DNA of 64,000 nt from an uncultured Pedosphaera sp. (GTDB lineage: Bacteria; Verrucomicrobiota; Verrucomicrobiia; Limisphaerales; Pedosphaeraceae): the NCBI GenBank assembly GCA_903918755.1, contig CAIXFN010000040.1:116286-180285 (forward strand), in the 5' to 3' direction. The position numbers were made by a program, and so were the translations under genes. Positions 8,883 through 19,600 of this stretch are shown here, one piece after another (the first letter of the stretch is position 1; each line of letters begins with the position of its first letter). Under the pieces are notes generated by a model that searched no databases, was not told the origin of the DNA, and saw only the letters and a program-made list of their open reading frames with translations.

Positions 8883-10559
8883 ATGAAAAAAACTGCCCTG
8901 CTGCTGTTGCTGGTGGTCGCCGGGATGCTGGGTCTTTGGCATTTCGGCCGCCCGGCCTACCGGAATTATCGCGAACAGCAATCCGCCCAGCGCGCCCGCG
9001 CGTTCCTTTCCTCCGGGGCCTATACCAATGCCTCCTTATCCGCGCGTCAGGCGTTGCTCCTGAATTCGAACAATCTGGCCGCGTGCCGGGTGATGGCGGA
9101 GTTGGCTGCCTTGTCCCACGCTCCCGCCGAACTGGATTGGCGGCGGCGCGTCGCGGAACTGGCTCCGACCATCGAAAACCGGCTTCTTTTTGTTGCGACC
9201 TGCCTCCGCGTGGAGGCGCCACCCTATTCCCTGGCGGTCCAACGCCTGGCGGAGCTGGCGGCCACGGCGCAAAATTCCGCGGCCTATCACGAACTGGCCG
9301 CCCAATTGGCCTTGAAACTGGGCCGCCGGGATGAGGCGGCGTTGGAATTCGCGGCGGCGACGCGGCTGCAACCCACCAACCAGTTCAATCAACTGAATCT
9401 CGCCGTCTTGCGCCTGGCTTCGCCGGACAAAAATGTGGCCGCGACCGCATTGACGACGTTGCAAAACCTGTCCTCCGATCCCGCCCTGGGGGTCGTGGCG
9501 CTGCGCTGGCAGGTGGCCGAGTGCCTGCGACGGGGAGACCTGGCCGGCGCGGCGCTCAACTCGGATCGGCTCCTGACTAATCCGGGCGCGGACCAATTCG
9601 ATCAGTTGGAACAGTTGCATATCCGGCTGCAAAGTCACCGCCCGGATTTTCGCAGCTATCTCGCCGTCCTCCAGCAGCGTTGTGCCACGAATGCGAACAT
9701 GACCTATAACCTGGCCCGCTGGATGATCGCCCATGGACTGCCGGACGATGCCTCCGACTGGCTGGCCGGGTGTCCCGCCAAATTGCGCGCGGAACAACCC
9801 GTGCCCCTGGCCCTCGCCGAGTGCTATCTGGCGCGCCAGGATTGGCCCGGGTTGGAAGCCTACCTGGCGGGACAGACCTGGCCGGATTTGGAGCATCTGC
9901 GTTTCGCGTTTCTCTCCCGCTCGGCGGAGCAGCAACACCAGGAATTCGCCGCGGATTCACGCTGGCGTAGCGCGCTGCGCGAAGCCGAGAATCGCCTGGG
10001 CGCCCTGATTTCGCTGCTGGAACTTTCACGTAATTGGAGCAACCCCCGCCATGCCACGGAGGTGCTGTGGCGGATCGGCAATCGCTTTCCCGGGGAACGC
10101 TGGGTTTGGCGGGACCTGGAACATGGCTTATACACCGCGGGCAACACCTCCGGCTTGCTGAAGCTCTATCGCAACCGCGCCAGTTTTGACCCCACCAACT
10201 TTGTGGTTCAAAACAATCTGGCCGCCACTTCGTTGCTGCTTAAGGACGACCTGCCGGGAGCCTATCGGCTCGCCCGGGAACTTTATTTGGCGCATCCGGA
10301 CGAGGGGATCATTGCCTCCACTTACGCCTGGTCCCTTCACCTCCAGGGCCGGAGCCGGGAGGGCCTGGCCATCTTCCAGAAGGTGCCGGCAAAACAACTG
10401 TCGAATCCCTCCATCTCCTTCTATTACGGCCTGTTGGCCGCCGCCAACGGTGACGTCGCCAATGCCCTTCATTATCTCGGATTGGCGGACGGAAGCCCGC
10501 TGCTTCCCGAGGAAAAATCCCTCCTGACTGCGGCTCGCGGATCCCTTCCCGGGCGTTGA
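8883..10559 (+). CDS. Membrane-anchored TPR protein of the exosortase locus
   Basis: 558 residues. An N-terminal basic-hydrophobic anchor (MKKTALLLLLVVAGMLGLW) precedes alpha-helical repeat sequence with TPR-like spacing (for instance AFLSSGAYTNASLSARQALLL, and near the end LARELYLAHPDEGIIASTYAW), so most of the protein should form a superhelix outside the cytoplasm. TPR proteins such as PrsT/EpsL-type factors are regular partners of exosortase operons and are thought to scaffold assembly or export of the polysaccharide. It is the last gene of the + strand operon; 6 nt after its stop lies the convergent stop of the next gene. No enzymatic motif is seen. Confidence 0.75.
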   Translation: MKKTALLLLLVVAGMLGLWHFGRPAYRNYREQQSAQRARAFLSSGAYTNASLSARQALLLNSNNLAACRVMAELAALSHAPAELDWRRRVAELAPTIENRLLFVATCLRVEAPPYSLAVQRLAELAATAQNSAAYHELAAQLALKLGRRDEAALEFAAATRLQPTNQFNQLNLAVLRLASPDKNVAATALTTLQNLSSDPALGVVALRWQVAECLRRGDLAGAALNSDRLLTNPGADQFDQLEQLHIRLQSHRPDFRSYLAVLQQRCATNANMTYNLARWMIAHGLPDDASDWLAGCPAKLRAEQPVPLALAECYLARQDWPGLEAYLAGQTWPDLEHLRFAFLSRSAEQQHQEFAADSRWRSALREAENRLGALISLLELSRNWSNPRHATEVLWRIGNRFPGERWVWRDLEHGLYTAGNTSGLLKLYRNRASFDPTNFVVQNNLAATSLLLKDDLPGAYRLARELYLAHPDEGIIASTYAWSLHLQGRSREGLAIFQKVPAKQLSNPSISFYYGLLAAANGDVANALHYLGLADGSPLLPEEKSLLTAARGSLPGR

Positions 10560-10565
10560 CCCATC

Positions 10566-11114
10566 TTATTGCGTCTTCTTGTAAGGCGGCGGCGGGCCTC
10601 CACCCGCCGCGCCGGGCGGGAAACTCGCCTGCCCCCCGCCGGGTGGCGGGATCGCGTTCCGCACGCCTTGCGTGACGGCGACGACAATCTTATCGCACAA
10701 CTCCGGCGCGACCTGACAAACCGCCCGGCGAATCTCCTCCCCCTGGGTTGCGCTCGCCATCGCCGCCACCCGGGCTATCTCCACAGCCTGCGCGGGCAGG
10801 GCTTTTGCCGCCGTGGCGGCGATCAGCGGAGCCAGGGCGGGAAATTCGCGCGCCAGCGCGCTCACAACTGCGGTCGTGGCGGCCGGATTCACCGCGATCG
10901 CCGCCCGGATGACGTTGAGGATTGCCGCGCGGCGTTCGCCGGGCTTCACCTGGCGGACCATGGCCACCACCCGCATGGGCAGTTCCGCGCGAGGGCCCTG
11001 GTTAAGGGTGGCAATGTATTCGTTGACACTCCCCGCCGAGACTCTTACCCCATCTTCACCCAACGCGTTAAGCACCAGGGCGCAACAAAAAATCAGGAGG
11101 CCGGCAATTCTCAT
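10566..11114 (-). CDS. Small exported Ala-rich protein, function unknown
   Basis: 182 residues beginning with a good Sec signal peptide (MRIAGLLIFCCALVLNALG). The ATG at 11114 is chosen because the upstream extension of the frame is not signal-like. The mature part is an Ala-rich helical region of about 110 residues, including AAIAVNPAATTAVVSALARE and a similar AATAAKALPAQAVEIARV helix, with two cysteines (AVCQVAPELC), then a Pro/Gly-rich tail. I recognise no family. It follows the WecA-like gene on the same strand and may be the last gene of that transcript; its product would sit in the periplasm or at the surface of the exosortase system. Confidence 0.55.
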   Translation of the reverse strand: MRIAGLLIFCCALVLNALGEDGVRVSAGSVNEYIATLNQGPRAELPMRVVAMVRQVKPGERRAAILNVIRAAIAVNPAATTAVVSALAREFPALAPLIAATAAKALPAQAVEIARVAAMASATQGEEIRRAVCQVAPELCDKIVVAVTQGVRNAIPPPGGGQASFPPGAAGGGPPPPYKKTQ

Positions 11115-11169
11115 AAGGAAATTTGGCTGGGTGGTTCGCAATTTGGCAAGGTCAGGATGCACGAAAAGG

Positions 11170-12768
11170 TCAGCCGGATTTCTCCGGGCTGGAGAATGGG
11201 ACACCGAGAGTGCTGCGGGCCGTGGATGAAAATCTGGCTACCGCCTCGCTATTGGCGGCGAACTGCAACGGACGCTCCTCATGTTCCAGGCAATGCTGCG
11301 CGGATTTGATCCACCCTTCGGCCAGCAGCTCGCTCACGGTATTAAACAATCCCTCATCTGTGATGGTCGGGCGGTCCCAGTTCCGTTGCCGTCCCCCGGC
11401 CACATTTTCACCGGCCTCCCCCGGCGCCTCAAACTCCAAAACCCCGCAACGACCCTGCATCAGGCTATGGCGGACAAAGTGTCGCCGGGCTTGGGGCAAT
11501 TCGCGTTGGCCGGGCTTCGGTGATGCCTCCCGGAACCACGTCCGCTCGCCGTCGGCGAGCTGGATGCGGACCATGCTAAAGCCGAGCTTTTCCGCCGCGA
11601 TTATCAGCGTGGCCCACAAGGTTTCCACATCCCCGCAACGCTTGCCCTCCAGGGCCAGCCATTTACTCAGGCAAAGGGCATATTCGATCTCCCGCCGCAT
11701 TTTAAGCGAGTTCTCGAACATTCTCCCAATCGCGAACCAGCGCCGGCTGAACTGGAAGCAACTGGCAAACCCCAGAAGAATCAGCACGCTGATCCCAAAC
11801 AAGGCCGGGACCAGATGTCCGCGCGACCAGTAGGCGGCCATTCCGAGAACCAGGAACATCAGGGTGAGCGCGTAAAAACCAATCACCACTTTAAACTGCG
11901 AGAGTCCGGAATCCAAAAGATGATGGTGCAGATGGCGCCGATCGGGCCGGAACAAAGGAAGCCCGCGCAGTCCCCGCCTCAAAATGGCCAGCCCAGTGTC
12001 CAAAATGGGCAGGGCCAGCACGAACAAAGGCGCTATCAGGGCCGCCATCACCTCACCCTTGTGCGAACTAATCAGCGCGAATAATCCAATTTGATACCCC
12101 AGAAAATAAGCCCCGCCGTCCCCCAAATAGATCCGGGCCGGCGGAAAATTATACCGGAGAAATCCCAGCAACGCGCCCCCCATACCGGCAATGACCATCT
12201 GCGTGCCGGCCGTTTCCGCTCCGACGTACCCGAGCAGGACCATGAGCATCAGTGAAATACCCGCAGCCAGACCATCCATGCCATCGATCAAATTGATGAG
12301 GTTGGTAAAGCTTACCAGCCAGAGCACCGTCGCCACATAACCCCATGAGCCAAGGCTGATGATCTGGCCCGTGAAGGGAACCCGAAAGATTTGGATTCCC
12401 GCACCGCCGACACCGACTAACAAGGCAATCAGGATCTGGACGATCAGCTTCTTGCGCGCCCCCAAGGGTTTGAGATCATCCCAAAAACCGAGGCCAAACA
12501 TGGCCAGGCCACTTAACGGGATGACGGGATGCAGCCGGAGCGTCGCCCAGTACTCTGGATTGACCACAGCGGCCAACGCCTGCACGGCGAAAAAGGCCAT
12601 GGCGATGGCGGCTCCGCCGAATCGGGGCACCGTGCTGCCATTCCCATGGTGCAGTTCCGCCGGGCGATTCCGCGCCATCCGGCGGCGACACCCGGCCAGC
12701 AACAGGGGCACGGTTGCCCAAACCGTCACGAACCCCAACAATCCCGCCAACATTTCCCATCGTGTCAT
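11170..12768 (-). CDS. WecA/TagO-family polyprenyl-phosphate sugar-1-phosphate transferase with extra C-terminal domain
   Basis: Residues ~1-330 are a polytopic PNPT-family transferase: FWDDLKPLGARKK (catalytic Asp pair), NLINLIDGMDGLAAG, YLGDGGAYFLGY and the cytoplasmic loop RPDRRHLHHHLL. Such enzymes put a HexNAc-1-P onto undecaprenyl phosphate, the first step in building a lipid-linked glycan. The family usually ends after the last helix (~350 residues); here about 190 more residues follow. These include a region that could be GAF-like (ALEGKRCGDVETLWATLI ... GFSMVRIQLADGE), which suggests regulation of initiation by a ligand or partner. The ATG at 12768 overlaps the stop of the PEP-CTERM gene (ATGA), so the two are coupled. 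This enzyme probably starts the glycan completed by the genes at 0-10 kb. Confidence 0.88.
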   Translation of the reverse strand: MTRWEMLAGLLGFVTVWATVPLLLAGCRRRMARNRPAELHHGNGSTVPRFGGAAIAMAFFAVQALAAVVNPEYWATLRLHPVIPLSGLAMFGLGFWDDLKPLGARKKLIVQILIALLVGVGGAGIQIFRVPFTGQIISLGSWGYVATVLWLVSFTNLINLIDGMDGLAAGISLMLMVLLGYVGAETAGTQMVIAGMGGALLGFLRYNFPPARIYLGDGGAYFLGYQIGLFALISSHKGEVMAALIAPLFVLALPILDTGLAILRRGLRGLPLFRPDRRHLHHHLLDSGLSQFKVVIGFYALTLMFLVLGMAAYWSRGHLVPALFGISVLILLGFASCFQFSRRWFAIGRMFENSLKMRREIEYALCLSKWLALEGKRCGDVETLWATLIIAAEKLGFSMVRIQLADGERTWFREASPKPGQRELPQARRHFVRHSLMQGRCGVLEFEAPGEAGENVAGGRQRNWDRPTITDEGLFNTVSELLAEGWIKSAQHCLEHEERPLQFAANSEAVARFSSTARSTLGVPFSSPEKSG

Positions 12769-13481
12769 GGTAGGTTTTTCTGGGCACAACCTGTGCCGTT
12801 TTCCCCGGAGCTTCCTCCGGACATTCCGGTTGCCGCGAGTTTACTTGCCGCACCCCACGATTTCCGCAGTTTCCCCCATCCCCACCCCCCGGCGACCATT
12901 CCTCCAAAAATCAGTAGTGCCGCATTGACGGGCTCGGGCACGGCCGTGATATTCAAGGACCATTGGTTGAGTGTGCTCGTTCCCCCGCCACTTGTCGGAT
13001 CAGAGAAATACAAATCCCAGGTTCCGTTCGGATTTCCCCCATCGAAATTCGCCAGCGACCCCGCCGCCCCATAAGTGCCACTCAAAACCGACCCGCTGGT
13101 TTCGTCCTGAATGTTGCCGCTGCCGGCGTCCGAAAGCGTGATGTTCATCCCCGCACCATAGGCCCCAAAACCATTCACTCCCACCCCGGGTTGGTTCATC
13201 AACACAACCGTCGTCCCGTTCGGCGCCACCAACATGGCAAAGAGATTGCCGTTGTATCCCCCGCTGATCTGCAAACTCACCGTCAAATTGCCAATCACCA
13301 TCCCCGCCGGAATACCGCTCACCGTCCCGCCAAAAACAATCCCCAGCGGATTGGCCTGGGGAATGGCTCCCACTGAACTCCCGCTGTTGAAAGTCTCGGT
13401 GTAAAGTCCGGCCCGCGCCCCCCCCGTGCCAAACCAGAGGACTGCGATCAGGATCAGGGTATGCCTGATGATCTTCGTCAC
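12765..13481 (-). CDS. PEP-CTERM protein with proprotein-convertase P-like domain
   Basis: A signal peptide (IIRHTLILIAVLWFGTGGARAG) is followed by a beta-rich domain resembling the P domain of proprotein convertases (NLTVSLQISGGYNGNLFAML, VAPNGTTVVLMN, NGTWDLYFSD). VPEP follows at residues 181-184, then a hydrophobic helix and KLRK: the tripartite PEP-CTERM exosortase sorting signal. The GTG at 13481 fits the signal peptide and has GGGAGAA upstream; the open frame begins at 13592. About 30 polar residues follow the basic cluster, longer than usual, and the stop overlaps the ATG of the WecA-like gene. The protein is the probable substrate of the exosortase at 6019-7620. Confidence 0.85.
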   Translation of the reverse strand: MTKIIRHTLILIAVLWFGTGGARAGLYTETFNSGSSVGAIPQANPLGIVFGGTVSGIPAGMVIGNLTVSLQISGGYNGNLFAMLVAPNGTTVVLMNQPGVGVNGFGAYGAGMNITLSDAGSGNIQDETSGSVLSGTYGAAGSLANFDGGNPNGTWDLYFSDPTSGGGTSTLNQWSLNITAVPEPVNAALLIFGGMVAGGWGWGKLRKSWGAASKLAATGMSGGSSGENGTGCAQKNLP

Positions 13482-13569
13482 ACTGGATTCTCCCGCTGCC
13501 AATGGCCCAGCACAGGCCGGGCCCGGATGCCCGGCGGCTGCGCTCGCCCGGGAATCGCTCCAGCTGGAA

Positions 13570-13597
13570 AATATATCTTGCTTGATGGTCACTTCAA
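13570..13597 (-). promoter_or_regulatory. Candidate sigma70-type promoter for the PEP-CTERM/wecA-like operon
   Basis: Read on the minus strand, TTGAAG (13597-13592) and TATATT (13575-13570) are separated by 16 nt and lie about 90 nt upstream of the chosen GTG start. The match is good at both hexamers, but the call rests on pattern alone. Confidence 0.35.
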
Positions 13598-13674
13598 AAT
13601 GCCCGAAGGGATACCTTCTGCCCCGGGAAAACGTGTTTGGCTCAAATTAGTCATTATTCAATCGTGCGCTCGCC

Positions 13675-16600
13675 TCACGGCTGCCATTTGAATCGGTAAT
13701 AGGCCGATGTCGGTTGCACCGAGCCCAAGTCCGTAAAATGATCTTGGATGGATAGGATCCCGTTTGCAGTCGCGGAATTGGTGGAGATGGCCACCCAACT
13801 GACCAGATTCGTGGATCGCTCGGCGATGTAACTGTATCCGGGAATCCCGTAGGCCACGATCTGGGTTGGGTTCCCAGTCTGCACACTCACAATCGAATTG
13901 GTACCGGTGACACTCGCTTGCATGACAATACTGATGAAGCCGGTGTTGGTGCCGCCAAAGCCGTCGGTGATCCCATAGGTGATCCGGTCCGTCACGTTGG
14001 GGCTGTTCGTATAAAGCACGAAAGCGCTGTTCGTTGCGAGATGGGTCCCGTTGGTGGTGGTCAGCGTGATCCCGTTGGCGGTCAGACTGTCGCCGTCCAC
14101 ATCGGTCCAATTGGTCGCAATGTCCGACCACGCGATCAGCAGGCGTAAGCCCGCCACCCGCGTCACCGTCATCGTCGCGGCGGTCGGGGCGTGATTCGTG
14201 ACGGTTTGGGACAGGATGTTGGTGGCCGGCAGATAATCCGCGTCCCCGGAATAGACCGCTGATATGACGTTCGTACCGCGCGGCAGATTCGTAATGACCA
14301 GACTGTTCGCGGCGGCGCTGACAATTACGTTGGTACTGAAGGCCGTTCCGTTCGTCGCAAAAACCACGGTCCCAGTGGCATTGGTCGCTGACAAACCGAC
14401 TGAAAAACCCACTGCCGCGCGAAAACCGGAGGGGTTCAGGCTTGAAGTTAAAGACAAACCCGCCGGGGCCTGGAGCACCGTTAATGCGCCCGGCACATAA
14501 CTGATCAGGTAATTTCCCGGAGTGAATGTTCCCGCGGTCGCCGCACTCGGCGTCAGGGTGTAGCTGCCCGGCGGAGCCGTCGCCCCCAGGCCGCCATTTG
14601 CCGTGATCGTCACCGAGCCGACGGTTTCGCCATTCTGCAGCCCCCCGCTGGTAAAGGCGCTTGAACCGGCCCCGTAGGCTTTCGTCGTGCCGTAAACCTT
14701 GCTGTCATTGTTCGCCGTGATGGTCAAAGGCGCATTGGTGATGGTGATGCTGCCGATCGCACCCGTTGCGGTGTAGTTCGTCGCCCGCGCCCCCCCCAGC
14801 GCCAGCGTGCCCCCGGATGTCACCGCGCGAACCCCCACGTTGGGGTTGCTAAAACCCGCGGCGCCGGAGGCCAGGACCACGCTATCGGCCCCGACGATAT
14901 TCGTAATGCTCAAAACGGAATACGCCGCATTCGTCGTCCCGTCATAGGCCCGGGTGCCGCTCAGCCCCACCGGCAATGGATTCAGGGTGAGCACCCCGTT
15001 GGTGAAGAGGAAGGTATAATTGCTCGCCGCCAGCGTTCCGCTCAGGTTGGTGATCACATACGTGCCCACCCCGGTGTTGCTGGTCGCGCTGTTTGTCAGC
15101 CGGGGCGCGCCAGTCAATACGCTCCTCGTATCGCCATTCACAAAGCCGGTGGCCGTATAAGTGAACACCGGATTGGTGGCGCCGTAAAGCCGGTTCGTGT
15201 TGTCCGCCGTGATTCCCAGCACCGCCGGGCTCACCACCAGCTGGACCGTCATCGTCCGGTTCGAATAATTCACGTCCGTGGGCGTGAAGGACACGCTCAG
15301 ATTGTTCGTTCCCGCCGGCAGTACCGCCCCGTTTGTCGGATTGTAGACATAGGTGCCAGGCAGGGTCGAAGCAGCATTGTTCTGGTTCGTGCCCAGCGCG
15401 GTGCCATAAACCAGATTCGTTGGCGTGGCCCAACTCAGGTTCGGCGTCGCCGGGTTCACCGTGAAGGGTGCGCTGACCCCGGTATACACAGTGCCGGAAT
15501 TCGTACCCGTCACGCTGATGGTCACCGCCGCCCCGGCCTGCGACAGTGTCACGCTCTGGCCAGCGAGCGTCCCCGCGGAAAAATAGGCGGAGTTGGTCGG
15601 GGAAACCGTCCCCCCGGCGCCATCGCCGGTTTCGGTCATGGTCACCAGGTTGGTGAAACTGGTCACCGTGTTGTTGTTCGCGTCCTGCGCCGTGATGGCG
15701 ATGGTGAAGGGGGATTTTGCCACCGGCGTGCCCGAGACGGACACGCCAAAATGGTCCATGAGAATCGTTCCGACCGTCAAGATGCCGCTGCCGGCAAAGT
15801 AGGTGTTGTTCTTGTTGGCCGCCACCGAAGTCGTTGATCCATAGGTGGTGTTTTGGGCCTGCAGGATCCCGGCGTAACTCAGCGAGCCGGCGGTGACGGT
15901 GCCGCTGCCGAAGGTCAGGGCCAACTTCGCGGTGCCGCTGATGTCCACATTCCCGCTGATGGTATTGGTGGTGCTCAATGTCTTGTTGCCGCTCCCGCTC
16001 AACTTGAGATTCGCGTAATTCGTCAGCGCGGCGACCGTTTGCGCGGTTCCGGAATATTCGACCGTGCTGCCCGAATTCAGGGTTTCGCTACTGGTGAAAC
16101 TGGGAAAGGAATTGGTGCCTCCGAGCCGGAGGGTGCTGTTGGCGTTTACGGTCAAATCACCGTTATTCACCGGGTCCTCGCTCACACTGTTGGTCGCCGT
16201 GTCCAGGATGCCCTGGGAAACGGTAAGCACGGTCATGTTCGTCGCGCTCAAAGCCAGGGTGACGGTGTTGGTGCTCGCATCCTTGGCGACAATGATCGAA
16301 TCAATGGCGGTGGCCGGGGTGTTCCCGGCGATGATCGAATTGGCGCCCCCGATAAAGTACAAATTACCGCCCGGGGTGCCATCATACGCGCCGTTGTTGG
16401 TGAAATTGAGTCGCACCGATATATCCGCGCCGATCGCGAGATTGCTGCTGACCAGCGCGTTGTAAATGACCGTCACGCCGGATCCGCCAATCAGGGTGTC
16501 CCCGTTGAACACCACCAGGCTCGTGCCGCCGTCGATCGTGCCATTGTTGTTCCAATCCCCGGCCATCTGATGCGTGAGCCCGTTGCCAGCGTGGAAAATG

Positions 16601-19600
16601 GCGCCCCCATCCACTTGCAAATTGTCCGTCAATGACCAGTTGGAAACCGGCGTGATGCCGGCGGCGGCGGTGTTGGCGATCTCCACCGAGCCCAGCGCCA
16701 GCGCCAGGCTGTTGATCGTCAGGGGATGGCTGCCCCCGAAAATTACGCTGCCCGTGCTGGAAAAATTTGTGCCCAGCTCCAGCGTGGTGGCGCTGGCGGG
16801 ACTGAAATTGAGCGTCCCACTGCTGGTCATCACCCCATTATTGGTGACGGTTCCGTAGAACGTGTGTTCGAGACTGCTGCCATCGAAGGTGGCTCCCGTT
16901 CCGACGTTGAACTGGAAGAAAACCGTCCAACCGACGCTCGCCGTCACCCCGCCGGTATTGTTGATGTTCACATTCGCGAACAACGGTGGCGTGGTTGAAT
17001 TCAGCACGGGCGGCACCGCACCGTTAAAATTGACAATGCCGGTGGACACCGACTGAATGGCGTTGAGCAATTGGATGGTCTGGACACGGGTGCCCGTCAA
17101 AGTCGCGGTGCCCGCACTCATCAAATAACCGGCGTTTAGCACATCCCCGTCGAAGGTGTGCGTTCCCGTGCCCGTGAGGTAACTGCCATAAATGGCGAAA
17201 TCGCCGGTGACATGGATGTCGCAGTTGGCCACGGTATAGCTCCCGGAAATCGTCAGATTGCTAAAAGTGGTGTTGCCGGCCACCGACTTGCTGGTGCCAT
17301 TCAGCAGCACCGTGCCGGTGCCTGGGGAAAAACTGCCGCTGTTCGTCCAATTGCCCATGAGCGTCAGATTGTTGCCGCCGGCCGCCAGCGTCGCCGCGCT
17401 TCCGATCAGCAAATCTCCCGCCACAAGGCAGTTGCCTCCCAGCGTTTTGGCGTTGCTCCCCCCATTGTTCAAAAGCAGGTTTCCGTAGGTCACCGCCGCC
17501 ACGGCCTGACTGGTGGAGCCATAGTATTCCACCGTGCTCGCCGCACTCAGGTTGTCGATGAAACCACTGGGAAACGTCGCCGGCGTCCGCAACGCCGCTC
17601 CGGCGGCGACCGTCAGGGTCGAACCGCTGCCCGTCGCACTGATGGTGTAGCCCGCCATATCCACCGTGCCGCTCACAATTTCCGTGTCCAGATAGCTGGA
17701 AATGTTTCCCGCGAGCGTGGCGGTGCCGGAAGCCTTGTTGACGTCCACATCGTAAAAGGCGCAGGGACCGATGACTTGTGCTCCGGCGCCGTTGAAAACC
17801 ACCAGGCCGCCCGCAGGGTTGAGTGATCCGTTGCAAATCCAGTCGCCGCCCACCGAAATCGTGGCGGTCAGCGTCGGATTCAATACCGTGTTGGTCTGTA
17901 TGTAAACACCGCCGGCCACCGCCACGCTTCCGGCAAAGAAGAAGGTTCCCCCGTTGGTCAGGGTCAGGTTGCCATTCACCGTGGCGTTGCCGGTGAGGGT
18001 GGCCACGCCGGTGGATTTGTTAATGACCAGTTGATTGTAGGTCACCGGCGCCACCGCCTGCGCTGCGCCGCCCCGATAAGCCACCGTGGAAGTGCCCGGC
18101 GTGAAAGTCCCGCTGGTGTAATTGAAGTTGCCGGAGAGGTTTAGGTTCGCCGCGCCGCTGCAGGTGAGGTTGGCCCCGCCCGACTCATTCAGGTCGCCGG
18201 CCATGTTCACGGTGCCCGTGCCAATATTCAGATTGATCACGTGCCCGGCGGTGCCGTCGCTCAACGACATTGATCCGCCCACACTCATCGTTTGCGCGCC
18301 CACGTTGATGGTGTGCGTCGCGCCACCACTCCAGGTGCCCGATACATTCGCGACGGTCTGGAGGGAACCGCCGGCGCCAAGGGTCAGGGTCATCGCCTGC
18401 GCGCTCCCAAAGGCAAGGGTCTTCACCACCGCCGCCGACGAGAGGGTCGGCTGATAGGCGGCCGCCACCGTGCCCAGTTGCACAATGTCATTGGTGGCGG
18501 GCGGCACGTTCGGAACGCCGGACACCACCGTCCAGTTGGCCGGCGTTTCCCACACCGTGCTGATGGACCCGTTCCAAACCACCGTTCCGCCCACGGTCCC
18601 GGACAGTGTCCAGCGCCCGGCGAGGTTGGTGATCGCCGATTGCGACACCCAGTTGTTGGTGGTGTCATTGGCGGCCTTCCCGGACAACAACCAGATCCCG
18701 TTGGCGTTTTGATCCAACGCCAGCAGCGTCTCCGAGTTGCCGTTTAACTCCGCATCCTCGTAATGCGCCTGGAACGTGGCGTTGTAGGGATTCGTCGTCG
18801 TCAGGCTCACCGTGTATTGCCGGTTGATGGCCCCGCCTCCGGGAAAATCGCCCACGTTGCCGACGGCCACCGCCACGGTCACGGAACTGATGTTTGTCGC
18901 GCTGGCGAAGGTGACCGTGTTGTACGGGCTCTCAAAGGCATAGCTGACATTGGTCGTGAAAGTGTGCAGCCGGGTGATGGTGCCGAGCACAATGCCGCTG
19001 TTGGTGCGGGTGGTGGTCAGTGTCAGTGTGTTGGTGCCGGTGTTGACCGTGCCCTGGGTCATGTCCAGCGTGCCCACGGTTACGTTGGTGGACAAGTTGA
19101 TGACCAGCGAGCTGCCGGCCTTGTTCACGCGCAATTGATTGAACACCGTCAAGCCGGCGATGGTGGCGTTGCCCGCGCCCGTCATCTCCACGGTGCCATT
19201 CCCCGCCGTAAAGGTGCCGTTGTTCTGCCAATTACCCGCCACGTAATTCGTGTAGCCACCGCTCCCGCCGTTCAGGGCCGCGCCGCTGTCGATCTTGAAA
19301 TTTCCCAGCGCGGTAATGTTTCCGGTGGTGGATTTGGTGCCGCCGCCGGCGATTTCGAGGTTGTAATAAGTGACCGGGATCACTGTCTGGCTCCCGGCGC
19401 CGTTGTAAATGATCGTATTCGGCGCCTGGTTGGTCACGTCGAGGCTTCCGGCGGTCAGGGTGAAGGCGCCTCCCATGCCCAGCGTCGCGGCCGAGCTCAT
19501 TCGTAACAGTGTGCCGTTCAGGTTCACATTGAACAAATTGGCGGTGCCGTTGAACAACGTCGAACCGGTGAACGTGACCGTGCCCGCCGTGGCGGTGAAA

